This document shows positions 29,441 to 38,794 of a DNA stretch of 64,000 nucleotides, piece after piece. Source of the DNA: Olleya namhaensis (lineage in GTDB: Bacteria > Bacteroidota > Bacteroidia > Flavobacteriales > Flavobacteriaceae); NCBI RefSeq assembly GCF_900114005.1, contig NZ_FORM01000007.1:62001-126000 (forward strand), written 5' to 3'. Position 1 is the first letter of the stretch, and each line of letters starts with the position of its first letter. The notes beneath the pieces are model-generated. The model ran no database searches, was not told the DNA's origin, and saw only the letters and a program-made list of their open reading frames with translations. The translations under genes and the position numbers were made by a program.

Positions 29441-29705
29441 AATTTAACTGGTAATAATTCCTAAAAAAAGCACAACTTACAGTTGCCTCATTTCGATAAT
29501 ATTCTCTAAAAATTAGAGCTATTTTTAATAGTCTTTATATTTAATTGTTAAAAAATAAAACATACTGCAATTTATTGAAGAGTTTAAGCATTTACGGGGC
29601 TTACATTGGTAAAAAAAGTATATTTGTTTTGATTGAATTTCACGGTTTATTAACCTAGAACTTCAATCTTTTTTTTCTAAAATTAATAAATCAAAACAAA
29701 AAATT

Positions 29706-30575
29706 ATGAAACATTTATTTATTGTGTTTACAGCTTTAATGTTGAGCACAGTGTCTTATTCTCAATTTGAAATGTCACTTAGTACAGGTTATGCTTTTGA
29801 TAGTGCTGGAATGAAGTTAGGTGAAACTGTTACTATTTCTGAAACTGAAAATTCTTACGGAAGTTATGGTGAAGGTGCTAACGTACAAATAAGAGGTACT
29901 TACTTTTTTAACGACTCATTTGGAGTAGATTTAGGTATTGGTTATTTACACGGTACAGATCAAACTGTTTCTGAAGTAGATCTTCCAAATCGTAATGTTG
30001 ATGCAGTTGCAAGAGCACGTGCTTTTGGGGCATCTACATCTATAGTTTATAAATTTACAAACAACTTTTATGGTCGTTTTGGAGCATTATTAAAATTAGG
30101 TGGTAAAACGGAAGCTGTTATTTATGACAAAACAGTATTATCTCAAGCAGAGGTTGATGCTTTCGGAATCCCATTAGGATCATACTCTGAAACTAATTAT
30201 AAAGAAGATTTTCATGGACATTTTCCACTTGGATTTGTAGGTGCTTTAGGATATAAATTTAACTTAAATGACAACTTTCAATTATTTGTAGAAGCTGAGT
30301 ATTATGGTATTAGTTTAAAGCGTAAAGATTCTGAAATCTCAGAATTTAATACAGACATTGTTTTAGCGGATGGTACAGTTGTGTTAAATGGTTTTTATGA
30401 CATAGATAATTTACCTTCAGATGTGAATAAAAAGACTACTTACGTGGATAACTTATCAAACAGTAATACGGATAGCTCTAAAAAACTATCTCAAAAAGTA
30501 CCATATTCTTCTTTCGGAGTTAACTTTGGTATTACTTACAAGTTTAAAACTAGTACTAAAAAACAAAACATGTAA
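29706..30575 (+). CDS. Outer-membrane beta-barrel protein
   Basis: A 289-residue protein with a cleavable signal (TALMLSTVSYSQ) and alternating beta strands ending in an aromatic-terminated strand (GVNFGITYKFKTS). OmpW/OMP_b-brl-like barrels in this phylum look similar. A TATATTTG -10-like box lies at 29619-29626. Monocistronic, with a strong terminator at 30641. Cargo or function unknown. Confidence 0.82.
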   Translation: MKHLFIVFTALMLSTVSYSQFEMSLSTGYAFDSAGMKLGETVTISETENSYGSYGEGANVQIRGTYFFNDSFGVDLGIGYLHGTDQTVSEVDLPNRNVDAVARARAFGASTSIVYKFTNNFYGRFGALLKLGGKTEAVIYDKTVLSQAEVDAFGIPLGSYSETNYKEDFHGHFPLGFVGALGYKFNLNDNFQLFVEAEYYGISLKRKDSEISEFNTDIVLADGTVVLNGFYDIDNLPSDVNKKTTYVDNLSNSNTDSSKKLSQKVPYSSFGVNFGITYKFKTSTKKQNM

Positions 30576-30878
30576 ACCCAAAAATTGTATAATGTTATTA
30601 TATAAAATTTTGGATTAGCAGCAATTTGTTACAGTCTAAAAAAGCCCATTAAACAATAGTTTTAATGGGCTTTACTTTTTTTAGTACATTGTATAAATTA
30701 GCATAATCAAAATTGTGTTTATACTTTTAAATCCATTGTCATGGGAATAATGTATACACTAAAATAACAGTTTATATAGCTAAAAATGCAATGCCTTTTT
30801 AATACTTGAAAGACTGTTTTTAAAAATCATAAAAACTTCAAATACAATACTATAAATGTTTTTATTTAAAGTTTTAAA
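30576..30878. other. Intergenic region with one terminator
   Basis: Apart from the terminator at 30641-30680 I see no gene or RNA in this AT-rich spacer. Confidence 0.6.
30641..30680 (+). terminator. Terminator after the outer-membrane protein
   Basis: AAAGCCCATTAAA, loop ACAATAG, TTTAATGGGCTTT, then T-rich sequence. It can work in both directions. Confidence 0.85.
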
Positions 30879-31883
30879 TCAATTTAACTCTTGCATTATT
30901 TCAGCAAATAATTGATACGATTTTATACGATCTTTTATGCCATAAATATTGTTTACCGCAATAAGCTCGTCTGCCTTAGTTTTGTCTAAAAAGTCTTTTA
31001 TTTGCGCCTTAACAGTCGCTTTACTTCCTATAAAAGAATACTTAAGCATTTGGTGTATTTGAGGGTTTTGTAAAATATCTCTAAACTCGTTAGTCATAGC
31101 TGTTGGCGGTTGCACATAATCGCGTTTTCCTGTAAATATTCCAACTATCATCTTTATTAACGAGGTCGATAATCGCTCTGCTTCTTCATCTGTATCTGCA
31201 ATTATAACATTGCAACCCACAATTGTATATGGCTTTGTTAGTGCTTCAGAGGGCTTAAATTCTTCACGATAAATAGCCAAAGCATCCCATAAATGTGTTG
31301 TTGCAAAATGACTGGCAAACGCATAAGGCAATCCTTTTTTAGCTGCTAAATGTGCACTATCTGTGCTTGATCCTAATATATAAATAGGCACCTCTACACC
31401 TTCTGCTACTGTAGCACGTACTTTTGACGTCGCATTATCTGCCTTAAAATATTGTTGTATTTGTCCCAACATAGTTGGAAAAGCGTGTGCAGCAGACATA
31501 AAATCTGATCTAATAGCTTCTGCTGTTTCGCGATCTGTACCTGGCGCGCGTCCCAATCCTAAATCTATACGGTTAGGATACAACGTTGCTAAAGTCCCAA
31601 ATTGTTCTGCAATAATTAATGGCGAATGGTTAGGCAGCATAATACCTCCAGATCCAATGGTAATGGTTGTAGTACCTTGCGCAACATAACCAATTAATAT
31701 TGACGTTGCACTACTACCTATATTTGGTGCATTGTGGTGTTCTGCCAACCAATACCTAGTATAACCTGCAGCTTCCGCACTTTGTGCCAATTGCAACGCA
31801 TTTTCATACGTTTGTTTAAGTGTATGACCTTCTGAAACTAAAGCAAGGTCTAATATAGAATATAATGTTTTATGAGTATCCAT
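30879..31883 (-). CDS. LLM-class flavin-dependent oxidoreductase
   Basis: A 334-residue luciferase-like monooxygenase. Visible motifs are AEHHNAPNIGSSATSILIGYVAQ, GSGGIMLPNHSPL and DLGLGRAPGTDRET, all typical of the MsnO8/YhbW-like LLM group. It is a soluble FMN-dependent enzyme; the substrate cannot be told. Monocistronic, divergent from the second ThiE-like pair. Confidence 0.92.
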   Translation of the reverse strand: MDTHKTLYSILDLALVSEGHTLKQTYENALQLAQSAEAAGYTRYWLAEHHNAPNIGSSATSILIGYVAQGTTTITIGSGGIMLPNHSPLIIAEQFGTLATLYPNRIDLGLGRAPGTDRETAEAIRSDFMSAAHAFPTMLGQIQQYFKADNATSKVRATVAEGVEVPIYILGSSTDSAHLAAKKGLPYAFASHFATTHLWDALAIYREEFKPSEALTKPYTIVGCNVIIADTDEEAERLSTSLIKMIVGIFTGKRDYVQPPTAMTNEFRDILQNPQIHQMLKYSFIGSKATVKAQIKDFLDKTKADELIAVNNIYGIKDRIKSYQLFAEIMQELN

Positions 31884-32150
31884 GGGTGTCTACAATCGTT
31901 TGTGTTTATCTTGATTGATAACTAAAATTAAGACTACAAATTTACCAATTGTAATACTCTTATCCTTCTTTTTTAGATAGGTTTAACGGTATAATGCCTC
32001 TAACCTATTTGTAATACTAGATTTATGCTTGTGGTATTGTATCTTTATAAAATTAAGATGAAAATTTATTTTTTTTTTACTGAATTAAAGCTTGCTAAAA
32101 TGCAGCATCTTAATGAAGAATCACCAATTAATGCCATAAATTAAGGACTA

Positions 32151-32738
32151 ATGATTATTGTAATTTCACCTGAAAAGGATATTCCAAACGAAGCTAAACT
32201 TGTTAATCAATTGTTTGCAGAAGGTTTAGCTTATTTTCATCTTAGAAAACCGGATAAAGATTATAAACAACATGTTGACTATATACATGCAATTGAAGAA
32301 CAGTATCACAACAGAATTGTCGTGCATTATTTTCATGAGTTGGTTAATGAGTTTAATTTAAAAGGCATTCATTTTCAGGAACAAACAAGAATAGATAACA
32401 TTGATAACCCTGGTCGTTATTTTAAAAATCTTAATTTATTTGGAAAAACAATAAGTTCTTCTTTTCATGATCCAAAAGATTTAGAAGACTGTTATTTTGA
32501 ATTTGATTATCATTTACTAAGCCCTGTTTTTGCATCAATTTCTAATACAAACGTTAGTGGACGTGGTTTTAATGTTACCGCTATTGACAAGCTAATAATT
32601 GGTATGGGAGGCGTTACAGCAGACAATATAAGCAAGTTTACAAATTTAGGCTATAAAGGTGTTGGTGTTTTGGGTGGTATTTGGAGTAGTAAAACGCCTA
32701 TTGCTGTCTTTAATAAAATGAAACAATTTTATAGCTAG
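32151..32738 (+). CDS. Second TenI-like/thiamine phosphate synthase-like protein
   Basis: A 195-residue paralogue of the protein at 25250, sharing MIIVISPEKDIP, HLRKPDKDY, GIHFQEQTRIDNIDNPGRY and HYHLLSPVFASIS. No TPP riboswitch is visible in the 267 bp upstream, so it probably escapes thiamin control. It is followed after 80 nt by a diverged ThiE paralogue, giving the same gene order as inside the thi operon. Confidence 0.75.
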   Translation: MIIVISPEKDIPNEAKLVNQLFAEGLAYFHLRKPDKDYKQHVDYIHAIEEQYHNRIVVHYFHELVNEFNLKGIHFQEQTRIDNIDNPGRYFKNLNLFGKTISSSFHDPKDLEDCYFEFDYHLLSPVFASISNTNVSGRGFNVTAIDKLIIGMGGVTADNISKFTNLGYKGVGVLGGIWSSKTPIAVFNKMKQFYS

Positions 32739-32777
32739 TTTAAAACTGTAAACCGTTCTATTATCACATAACTAAAG

Positions 32778-32785
32778 TATCTTTG
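32778..32785 (+). promoter_or_regulatory. -10 box for the second ThiE-like gene
   Basis: TATCTTTG lies 33 nt before ATG 32819 and suggests that this gene has its own promoter in addition to read-through. Confidence 0.45.
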
Positions 32786-32818
32786 TCTAACTGCTAAAGC
32801 ATTGCAATACATTACTAC

Positions 32819-33463
32819 ATGATTATACCTAAATTACATTACATATCACAAGGAAACACATCTAAAGATATTTTAGAAAACATACAAAAAGCTTGTACTT
32901 CTGGTGCAGAATTAGTTGTGTTACGTTATAAAGATGCTTCTGAAAAAAAATATCTAAAATTAGCTAAGGAGGTCATTAAAATTACAACGCACTATCAAAC
33001 TAGATTGATTATAACTGATTTTTATAAACTAGCAAAAGATATAAAAGCGGATGGTGTGTTATTAGAAGCCTCTGAGGCAACAGTAACTTTTGTTAAAAAG
33101 CATTTGTATACTTGGCAAAGTATTGGAGGTTATGCCAATACCCTTGCAGATTGCGAAAACCTATTAGATCATCAAATTAACTATATCTATTTAGGACCGT
33201 TTAAAACTTCTGATACAGAAAACAATACAAAGACTGCTTTAGGTTTAAGTGGTTATACTGCGATTACTGATGTACTAAAAACACCGACTCCAATTCTAGC
33301 TTATGGCGGTGTAAGCTTACAAGATGTAACACCGCTTTTAAATACTGATATTTCGGGTATTGCTGCTTCTGATGCAATCACTCAAGATTTTGATAGTATT
33401 AAGTTATTTAACCAATTATTAAACGCATCGTCAACACAAGAACAGCGTCATACTTTTGAATAA
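32819..33463 (+). CDS. Diverged ThiE paralogue
   Basis: A 214-residue TIM-barrel protein colinear with ThiE at 25846 (start [34 protein letters not shown]). Residues that bind pyrophosphate in ThiE are changed: QLRLK became VLRYK, IND became [12 protein letters not shown] became DGVLLEASE, and GPYRFTKTK became GPFKTSDTE. It is therefore unlikely to be a normal thiamine-phosphate synthase. It might bind a related ligand or be a regulator. The redoxin gene begins immediately after its stop codon. Confidence 0.75.
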   Translation: MIIPKLHYISQGNTSKDILENIQKACTSGAELVVLRYKDASEKKYLKLAKEVIKITTHYQTRLIITDFYKLAKDIKADGVLLEASEATVTFVKKHLYTWQSIGGYANTLADCENLLDHQINYIYLGPFKTSDTENNTKTALGLSGYTAITDVLKTPTPILAYGGVSLQDVTPLLNTDISGIAASDAITQDFDSIKLFNQLLNASSTQEQRHTFE

Positions 33464-33916
33464 ATGAATACACGTATAGAGACTATAGCAGTAACGGATT
33501 TAGAAGGCGAATCAGTAAATTTAATGTCCGCTTATAAAAACAAAGTTTTGTTACTAATTATGTATAATAATGATTGTTTGGGTTGCACAGGACGCGCTAT
33601 ACCGTTAGCATATCAATTTATGCAAGACTACCCCTCTATTCAAGTTATAGGTATACACAGTGATTTTGTTAACAGAGAAGGTAGTAAAGCTTCTATTAAA
33701 GCTATTTTTACTAGTGGTGAAAATCCATTTCCTATTTACATCGATAAAAACCATAAAGTATATGATCAGTTTAACGCAGAAGGTACGCCACAATGGCTGT
33801 TAATTTCTGATAAAGGTGAATTGTTCCGTTCTGTTTTTGGATCTCAAGAAAACGCTCAAAATCGCTTGTTCTACGCTATTGAAAGTTTAGTGCAAAAAAA
33901 AAGTAATGCTCAATAA
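33464..33916 (+). CDS. Thioredoxin-like / AhpC-TSA family protein
   Basis: A 150-residue redoxin. The strand NKVLLLIMYNNDC is followed by CLGC, a CxxC redox centre, and the cis-Pro region reads AEGTPQWLLIS. There is no signal peptide, so it should be cytoplasmic. The start codon directly follows the ThiE-like stop, indicating co-transcription with the 32151-33463 pair. A link to thiamin or sulfur metabolism is only suggested by context. Confidence 0.8.
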   Translation: MNTRIETIAVTDLEGESVNLMSAYKNKVLLLIMYNNDCLGCTGRAIPLAYQFMQDYPSIQVIGIHSDFVNREGSKASIKAIFTSGENPFPIYIDKNHKVYDQFNAEGTPQWLLISDKGELFRSVFGSQENAQNRLFYAIESLVQKKSNAQ

Positions 33917-33927
33917 CATTACTTTTT
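33898..33927 (+). terminator. Terminator overlapping the redoxin stop
   Basis: AAGTAATG, loop CTCAATAA, CATTACTT, then T-rich. The left arm is inside the last codons of the redoxin gene. Confidence 0.7.
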
Positions 33928-34001
33928 CTGAATACTTAATAAAACATAACTTATAAAGTGCTCTAACACTTTGTAAGGTCTAGTTTGTTTTTCTATTCTT
34001 T

Positions 34002-34181
34002 TTAAAATTTATCCTTAAATGATTCTGTATTAGTACCATCTTCAATTAAATTAGAATTATCCTGATTTTGTTGTTGTGCATATCCTTGAGATGGCACCTT
34101 TCTTTTCCCTCTAATCTCTATAGCTAGCATAGATGTTGAAAATGTAAAAATCATTAATAGCGCAAAAATTTTGTTTTTCAT
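34002..34181 (-). CDS. Small exported peptide
   Basis: A 59-residue frame from ATG 34181. It begins with a hydrophobic signal sequence (MKNKIFALLMIFTFSTSMLA) and continues with a short, Gln/Asn/Asp-rich polar tail ending SFKDKF. The clean signal peptide favours a real gene. I do not recognise it. Neighbouring genes are not on the same transcript. Confidence 0.5.
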   Translation of the reverse strand: MKNKIFALLMIFTFSTSMLAIEIRGKRKVPSQGYAQQQNQDNSNLIEDGTNTESFKDKF

Positions 34182-34416
34182 AATACTGGTTTATTGGTTA
34201 TTCTTTAAAGGTATGAGAATAACTTAATAAAAGAATAATTACTTCATCTTTTTAATTATCAATGGTTAAACAGAAAGTATAATCACTAAATATAACATCT
34301 AACTATTTTGTGCTTATTTTACTTCAGGCATCACTTTCTACAAGACATTACCGCATAAAAAAAGTGCTATCATATAAATATGATAGCACAATTTAAATTA
34401 ACAATAAATTAAATAT
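34182..34416. other. Spacer between the small peptide gene and OmpA
   Basis: AT-rich, no gene seen. It ends with the OmpA terminator at 34357-34389. Confidence 0.5.
34357..34389 (-). terminator. Terminator of the OmpA-like gene
   Basis: GTGCTATCATAT and ATATGATAGCAC form a perfect 12-bp palindromic stem. On the minus strand it is followed by seven T. Confidence 0.85.
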
Positions 34417-36279
34417 TTACTTAGCAGAAATATTTATAGTTATTACACCTCTTCTGTTAATTGCTCTTCCAGAATCAGTATTGTTAGTAGACGCTGGTTG
34501 CGCTTCTCCAACACCGTTAGTAGAGATTGAAGCAGAAGTAAACCCTTTAGATACTAAATAGTTTCTAATAGCTTGTGCTCTTCTTACAGATAGATTATCG
34601 TTATAACCAACTGAACCTCTATTATCTGCATGACCTACAATAGAAACATTGTATGCAGCATCTGCAGTCATATCGCTAGCTAAATCATCTAAAATAACTT
34701 TAGCATTTAAATCTAATTCCGCACTGTTGTAAGGGAAATATACTTTTCTTTCTCCTTCAATAGATTTAGAAACAGTTTTAACTACTTCTTTAACTTCAGC
34801 AGGACAACCGTTATCAGTACCTTTTACATCAGGACATTTGTCTTTATTGTCAGCAACACCGTCACCGTCAGTATCAGGACATCCACCAAATTCGATTAAA
34901 CCTTTTACTTTAGGACATAAATCATCTTTATCAGCAACACCGTCACCATCAGTATCAGGACAACCACCAAAAGCAGCTAAACCAAATGTATCAGGACATA
35001 AATCGTAATCGTTTGGTACACCATCTTCATCTCTATCATTGTTTACAACTTCTTTAGCTTTTCTTTCAGAACCTAATTTGTAAACTAAACCAACGTTATG
35101 TACAAATTGCTTAGGTAAGTAATCTTCAAAAGAATGCTTGTAAGTAGTTTGAACGTTAACACCAATATTATCAGTAACCCAATATTTAACACCAACAGAA
35201 CCATTTGCTGTTCCTGCTCCAATTAAACTATCCGTACCATCTGCAGTAGATGTGTTAAAAGGACCTTCTTCAATCCATGTGTAACCACCACCAATTGCTA
35301 CGAAAGGTTGTAATCTTCCTTGACCAAAACTGTAGTTAACCATACCGTCAAGTCCGTAATACTTTAAATTATCAACTAAAACACTTTCGTCAGCTTGTCC
35401 AAAATCACCCCATTTGCTTAACTCACTAGCAGTACCTTTAGCAGTTACAGATAAATGATCTGTAAAATGTCTTGTAACACCAGCATAAACACCTAAGTTA
35501 TAATGATCGTTAAGGTTAAAAAATTCGTCAAAATAATCACCTTGAGGACTATTTTCTCCTACAGGGTAAAGATCTACAACAGCTACACCAGCCTCAAAAG
35601 ACCAACGTTTTTTGTTTTGAGAAACTGATTTAGTTTCAATTGTTTTGTCTTCTCCTTTTTCAAGTTTGTAAACAATACCAAAGTTATGATCCCAATGCTT
35701 AGGTAAGTAATCTTCAAAAGAATGCTTGTAAGTAGTTTGTAATTTTAAACCAAATCTTTCGCTAACCCAGTATTTAACACCTACAGAACCATTTGCTGTT
35801 CCTGCACCTATTAAACTATTAGTTGCATCTGCAGTAGATGTGTTATAAAGACCTTCTTCAATCCAAGTATAACCACCACCAATTCCTACGAAAGGTTGTA
35901 ATTTTCCTTGACCAAAAGAATAGTTTAACATACCATCAAGTCCGTAATATTTAAGGTTATCAACTAATACACTTTCATCAGCTTGACCTAAATCTCCCCA
36001 TTTACTAATTTTACCAATTGTACCTTTAGCTGTTAACGATAAGTTACTAGTAAAATTTCTAGTAGCACCTACGTAAAAACCTAAATTGTAATGATCGTTA
36101 AGGTTAAAAAACTCGTCAAAATAATCACCTTGAGGACTGTTCTCTCCAACAGGGTAAAGATCTATAGTACTTAAACCAGTCTCAAAAGACCAACGGTTTT
36201 CAGTATCTTGAGCAAACGCTAATTGTGCGCAAAACCCAAAAATTAATGTTAATGTAAAAATCTTGTAATAATGTTTCAT
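34417..36279 (-). CDS. OmpA-family protein with duplicated beta-barrel domain
   Basis: A 620-residue protein. It has a signal peptide (ends about AFAQ, residue 24), barrel copy 1 (about 29-206), barrel copy 2 (about 225-402), and calcium-binding TSP3 repeats (DRDEDGVPNDYDLCPD and DTDGDGVADKDDLCP, about 415-480). A C-terminal OmpA peptidoglycan-binding domain (about 505-620) carries NVSIVGHADNRGSVGYNDNLSVRRAQAI. The two barrel copies are nearly identical in long stretches, so the duplication is recent. It would anchor the outer membrane to peptidoglycan. Usual relatives have one barrel and about 400-450 residues. Confidence 0.92.
   Translation of the reverse strand: MKHYYKIFTLTLIFGFCAQLAFAQDTENRWSFETGLSTIDLYPVGENSPQGDYFDEFFNLNDHYNLGFYVGATRNFTSNLSLTAKGTIGKISKWGDLGQADESVLVDNLKYYGLDGMLNYSFGQGKLQPFVGIGGGYTWIEEGLYNTSTADATNSLIGAGTANGSVGVKYWVSERFGLKLQTTYKHSFEDYLPKHWDHNFGIVYKLEKGEDKTIETKSVSQNKKRWSFEAGVAVVDLYPVGENSPQGDYFDEFFNLNDHYNLGVYAGVTRHFTDHLSVTAKGTASELSKWGDFGQADESVLVDNLKYYGLDGMVNYSFGQGRLQPFVAIGGGYTWIEEGPFNTSTADGTDSLIGAGTANGSVGVKYWVTDNIGVNVQTTYKHSFEDYLPKQFVHNVGLVYKLGSERKAKEVVNNDRDEDGVPNDYDLCPDTFGLAAFGGCPDTDGDGVADKDDLCPKVKGLIEFGGCPDTDGDGVADNKDKCPDVKGTDNGCPAEVKEVVKTVSKSIEGERKVYFPYNSAELDLNAKVILDDLASDMTADAAYNVSIVGHADNRGSVGYNDNLSVRRAQAIRNYLVSKGFTSASISTNGVGEAQPASTNNTDSGRAINRRGVITINISAK
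35074..35607 (-). repeat. OmpA barrel, second copy
   Basis: It codes for residues of about 225-402 and aligns without large gaps to the segment 35662-36195. Confidence 0.75.
35662..36195 (-). repeat. OmpA barrel, first copy
   Basis: It codes for residues of about 29-206. Blocks such as VGENSPQGDYFDEFFNLND and GAGTANGSVGVKYWV are shared exactly with copy two. Confidence 0.75.
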
Positions 36280-36711
36280 AAATTAAATTTTAATAAATTA
36301 TTCCTTTAGTAAATTATTCGATTTTATACGAATTTTCTGAAAAGGCTTGCAAATAAACAACATCTGATTATAACAATGAATATTTATTTTAAATATTTTA
36401 AAATCGATGTGAGACCAGTGGTATCGGGCATTATGGATTTGATAAAACCAAGAGCATTTGTTTAAAGAATCGTAATTAATTATTGGTAAAATTTAGTAAG
36501 ACTATTGGTTTTTGTGTTGATATTTGTCACTTTGATATTTTGCGAATTTTACATATTATTTTTATTTCTAAATAAAAACCAGTAAAAATCTGTTAGAGTA
36601 CTCTTGTTTTGGGACTTACATAGAACATGCACACTAAAATGAATCACTAATTACCATTAAAAATTGCAATTAAATTAATTAGAAAATTAACGAAACAACT
36701 ATATTCGCGCC
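36280..36711. other. Divergent intergenic region OmpA / DMT transporter
   Basis: It holds the unresolved promoters of both divergent genes. No small ORF, RNA or strong hairpin seen. Confidence 0.5.
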
Positions 36712-37614
36712 ATGTGGATGTATTTAGGATTATTAGCAGCATTGTTTTTAGGTTTACACAACTTATGTAAAAAACATGCAGTACAAGGCAATGAGGTTTT
36801 TCCTGTACTTTTAGGGACAGTGTCTAGTGGCTTTCTATTTGTGGGTACCTTTTATATGTTGTCCTTTATATACCCAGAGTATGCATTAGCGCATGGTTAC
36901 CATTTTCAGGAATTGTCATGGCAATTGCATGGTTTTATTTTTATAAAATCCATTATCATGGCTAGTTCTTGGGTTTTAGCTTATCAGGCTTTAAAACATT
37001 TACCTATAACTATTGTAACGCCTATACGTTCCGCAGGACCCTTTTTTACGTTTATTGGTGCAATTGTAATTTATAAAGAGAGTCCTAATCCCTACCAATG
37101 GATTGGATTTTTTCTTATTATTTTTTCAGTATTACTGTATTCTAAAATTGGAAAAAAAGAAGGTATTAATTTTAAGAGTAACAAATGGATATTTGCAATA
37201 ATTGGAGCTACCTTTTTAGGTGCATCAAGTGGATTGTATGATAAATACCTGATCCAAACATTACATTTAAATCCGCAAACATTACAGTTTTGGTTTTGCC
37301 TTTATACCATATTAATTTTACTAGTAATCTTATCTATAACTTGGTTTCCGTATTCAAAAAAACGAAAAGCATTTAAATTTAGATGGTCTATTGTAGCTGT
37401 CGGGGTATTACTGCAAGCTGCCGATTATTTCTATTTTAAAGCTTTACAAGATCCTGATGCATTAATCATGTTATTATCTGCCATAAAAAGAAGTCAGATT
37501 ATAATTGCTGTTGTTATTGGCGGTTTGGTCTTTAAAGAGCAGAATAAACGTCAAAAATTGATTCCTTTAGCAGGGATTATGCTTGGTGTGTTTCTAATTC
37601 TATATTCCAACTAA
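36712..37614 (+). CDS. EamA/DMT-family transporter
   Basis: A 300-residue inner-membrane protein with ten hydrophobic helices in two EamA halves (for example GAIVIYKESPNPYQWIGFFLI and IGGLVFKEQNKRQKLIPLAGI at the ends of the halves). It should be a drug/metabolite exporter. The substrate is unknown. It is followed by the convergent AraC gene. Confidence 0.88.
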   Translation: MWMYLGLLAALFLGLHNLCKKHAVQGNEVFPVLLGTVSSGFLFVGTFYMLSFIYPEYALAHGYHFQELSWQLHGFIFIKSIIMASSWVLAYQALKHLPITIVTPIRSAGPFFTFIGAIVIYKESPNPYQWIGFFLIIFSVLLYSKIGKKEGINFKSNKWIFAIIGATFLGASSGLYDKYLIQTLHLNPQTLQFWFCLYTILILLVILSITWFPYSKKRKAFKFRWSIVAVGVLLQAADYFYFKALQDPDALIMLLSAIKRSQIIIAVVIGGLVFKEQNKRQKLIPLAGIMLGVFLILYSN

Positions 37615-37707
37615 TTACTTAAATTTAACAATTGGTTTTACCATATTAAGCTTGTAAATACGGCTGCTACTCTATTTTATCCAATGTATTCGCGTTTAAA
37701 CAAACAA

Positions 37708-38592
37708 TTAGTCATCATTAATTTCGTAACGCTTCTTAAAGTCTAAAGGCGTTATTCCTACTTTCATTTTAAAAAGTTTAGAAAAATGCGCATAATCATT
37801 ATAGCCTAAGGTTTCTGCTGTTCTAGAAAAGGAATTTTTAGAATGTACTATTAATCGTTTAGCTTCTAATAATACACGTTCTGTTATTAATTGCGTTGTG
37901 GTTTTATTGATAGTAGACTTAGTAATCCTATTTAAATGTTTAACTGTTATACTTAATTTATCGGCATAAAATTTTGCAGATTTTTCTGTTTTATAGAAGG
38001 CTTCAATAGTTTGTTCTAAAACACTTAATGCATTTAAATATGACGATGACAAAACTTCCATCTTGGCATCTATAGTAGTGTAAATACGAGATAAATCAAT
38101 ATAAGTAAGGTTAATAAGGCTTGCTAATTTTTGCTTTTTATAGATATCTGTTTTGTGAAACTCTATATTTATAGCTTCAAATCTAGAATTAATATTCTTG
38201 ATTTCTGTTTCATTTAAAACTAAATATGGTGGATTTTCATAAGAATAATAAAACGGAAATTGAGTAATGCTTTTATTCAAAAAATAGAATTCATAAAATT
38301 CTTGGGTATGAAAAAAGATATAACCTCTTGGAGCGCTAGTAAAAGACCAACTATGTGTTTGTCCAGGTCTTAGAAAAAAGACACTGCCCTTAAGCACGTC
38401 ATAACTACTAAAATCTATTTCGTGTGTTCCTGTTCCTTCTAAAAAAAAGACACATAGATAAAAATTGTGACTATGAGGCTTGTGCACCATTTGTGCATTG
38501 TTTTTTAAGTGAATACTTAAATCGTTACTATAAAAATTTGAAAAGGAATCTTCTTCAAACTCTTCAATATTTAAAATTGGTATTGTGTTCAT
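37708..38592 (-). CDS. AraC-family transcriptional regulator
   Basis: ATG 38592 (294 residues) is chosen; the longer frame has a Cys-rich, atypical leader. The N-terminal cupin domain carries HKPHSHNFYLCVFFLEGTGTHEI and FFLRPGQTHSWSF. The C-terminal double helix-turn-helix carries FYADKLSITVKHLNRI and TAETLGYNDYAHFSKLFKMKVGITPLDFKKRY. It probably senses a small ligand. Its target is not evident; the convergent DMT transporter is not obviously regulated by it. Confidence 0.88.
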   Translation of the reverse strand: MNTIPILNIEEFEEDSFSNFYSNDLSIHLKNNAQMVHKPHSHNFYLCVFFLEGTGTHEIDFSSYDVLKGSVFFLRPGQTHSWSFTSAPRGYIFFHTQEFYEFYFLNKSITQFPFYYSYENPPYLVLNETEIKNINSRFEAINIEFHKTDIYKKQKLASLINLTYIDLSRIYTTIDAKMEVLSSSYLNALSVLEQTIEAFYKTEKSAKFYADKLSITVKHLNRITKSTINKTTTQLITERVLLEAKRLIVHSKNSFSRTAETLGYNDYAHFSKLFKMKVGITPLDFKKRYEINDD

Positions 38593-38663
38593 AATTCTAA
38601 AATATGTCCTAAATATACAAATATTAGCGACATTCTTACAACAATACCATTTTAGACATAGCT

Positions 38664-38671
38664 TATCTTTG
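38664..38671 (+). promoter_or_regulatory. -10-like box upstream of the DUF983 gene
   Basis: TATCTTTG, 123 nt before ATG 38795. No clear TTG at the expected distance. Confidence 0.3.
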
Positions 38672-38794
38672 TAGTACATAAGTAGTAATATTTACCACTG
38701 TAAACGCACAACACTATAAGACTATTTAACATATAACTTGTTTAAGTTTTTTGTATAGTAAAGCATTATAATTAATTGATATAAATCATAAATT

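Noticed and set aside
32058-32144. 28-codon ATG frame before the second TenI-like gene
   Set aside because: Low-complexity T-rich start, no conservation evidence, likely chance.
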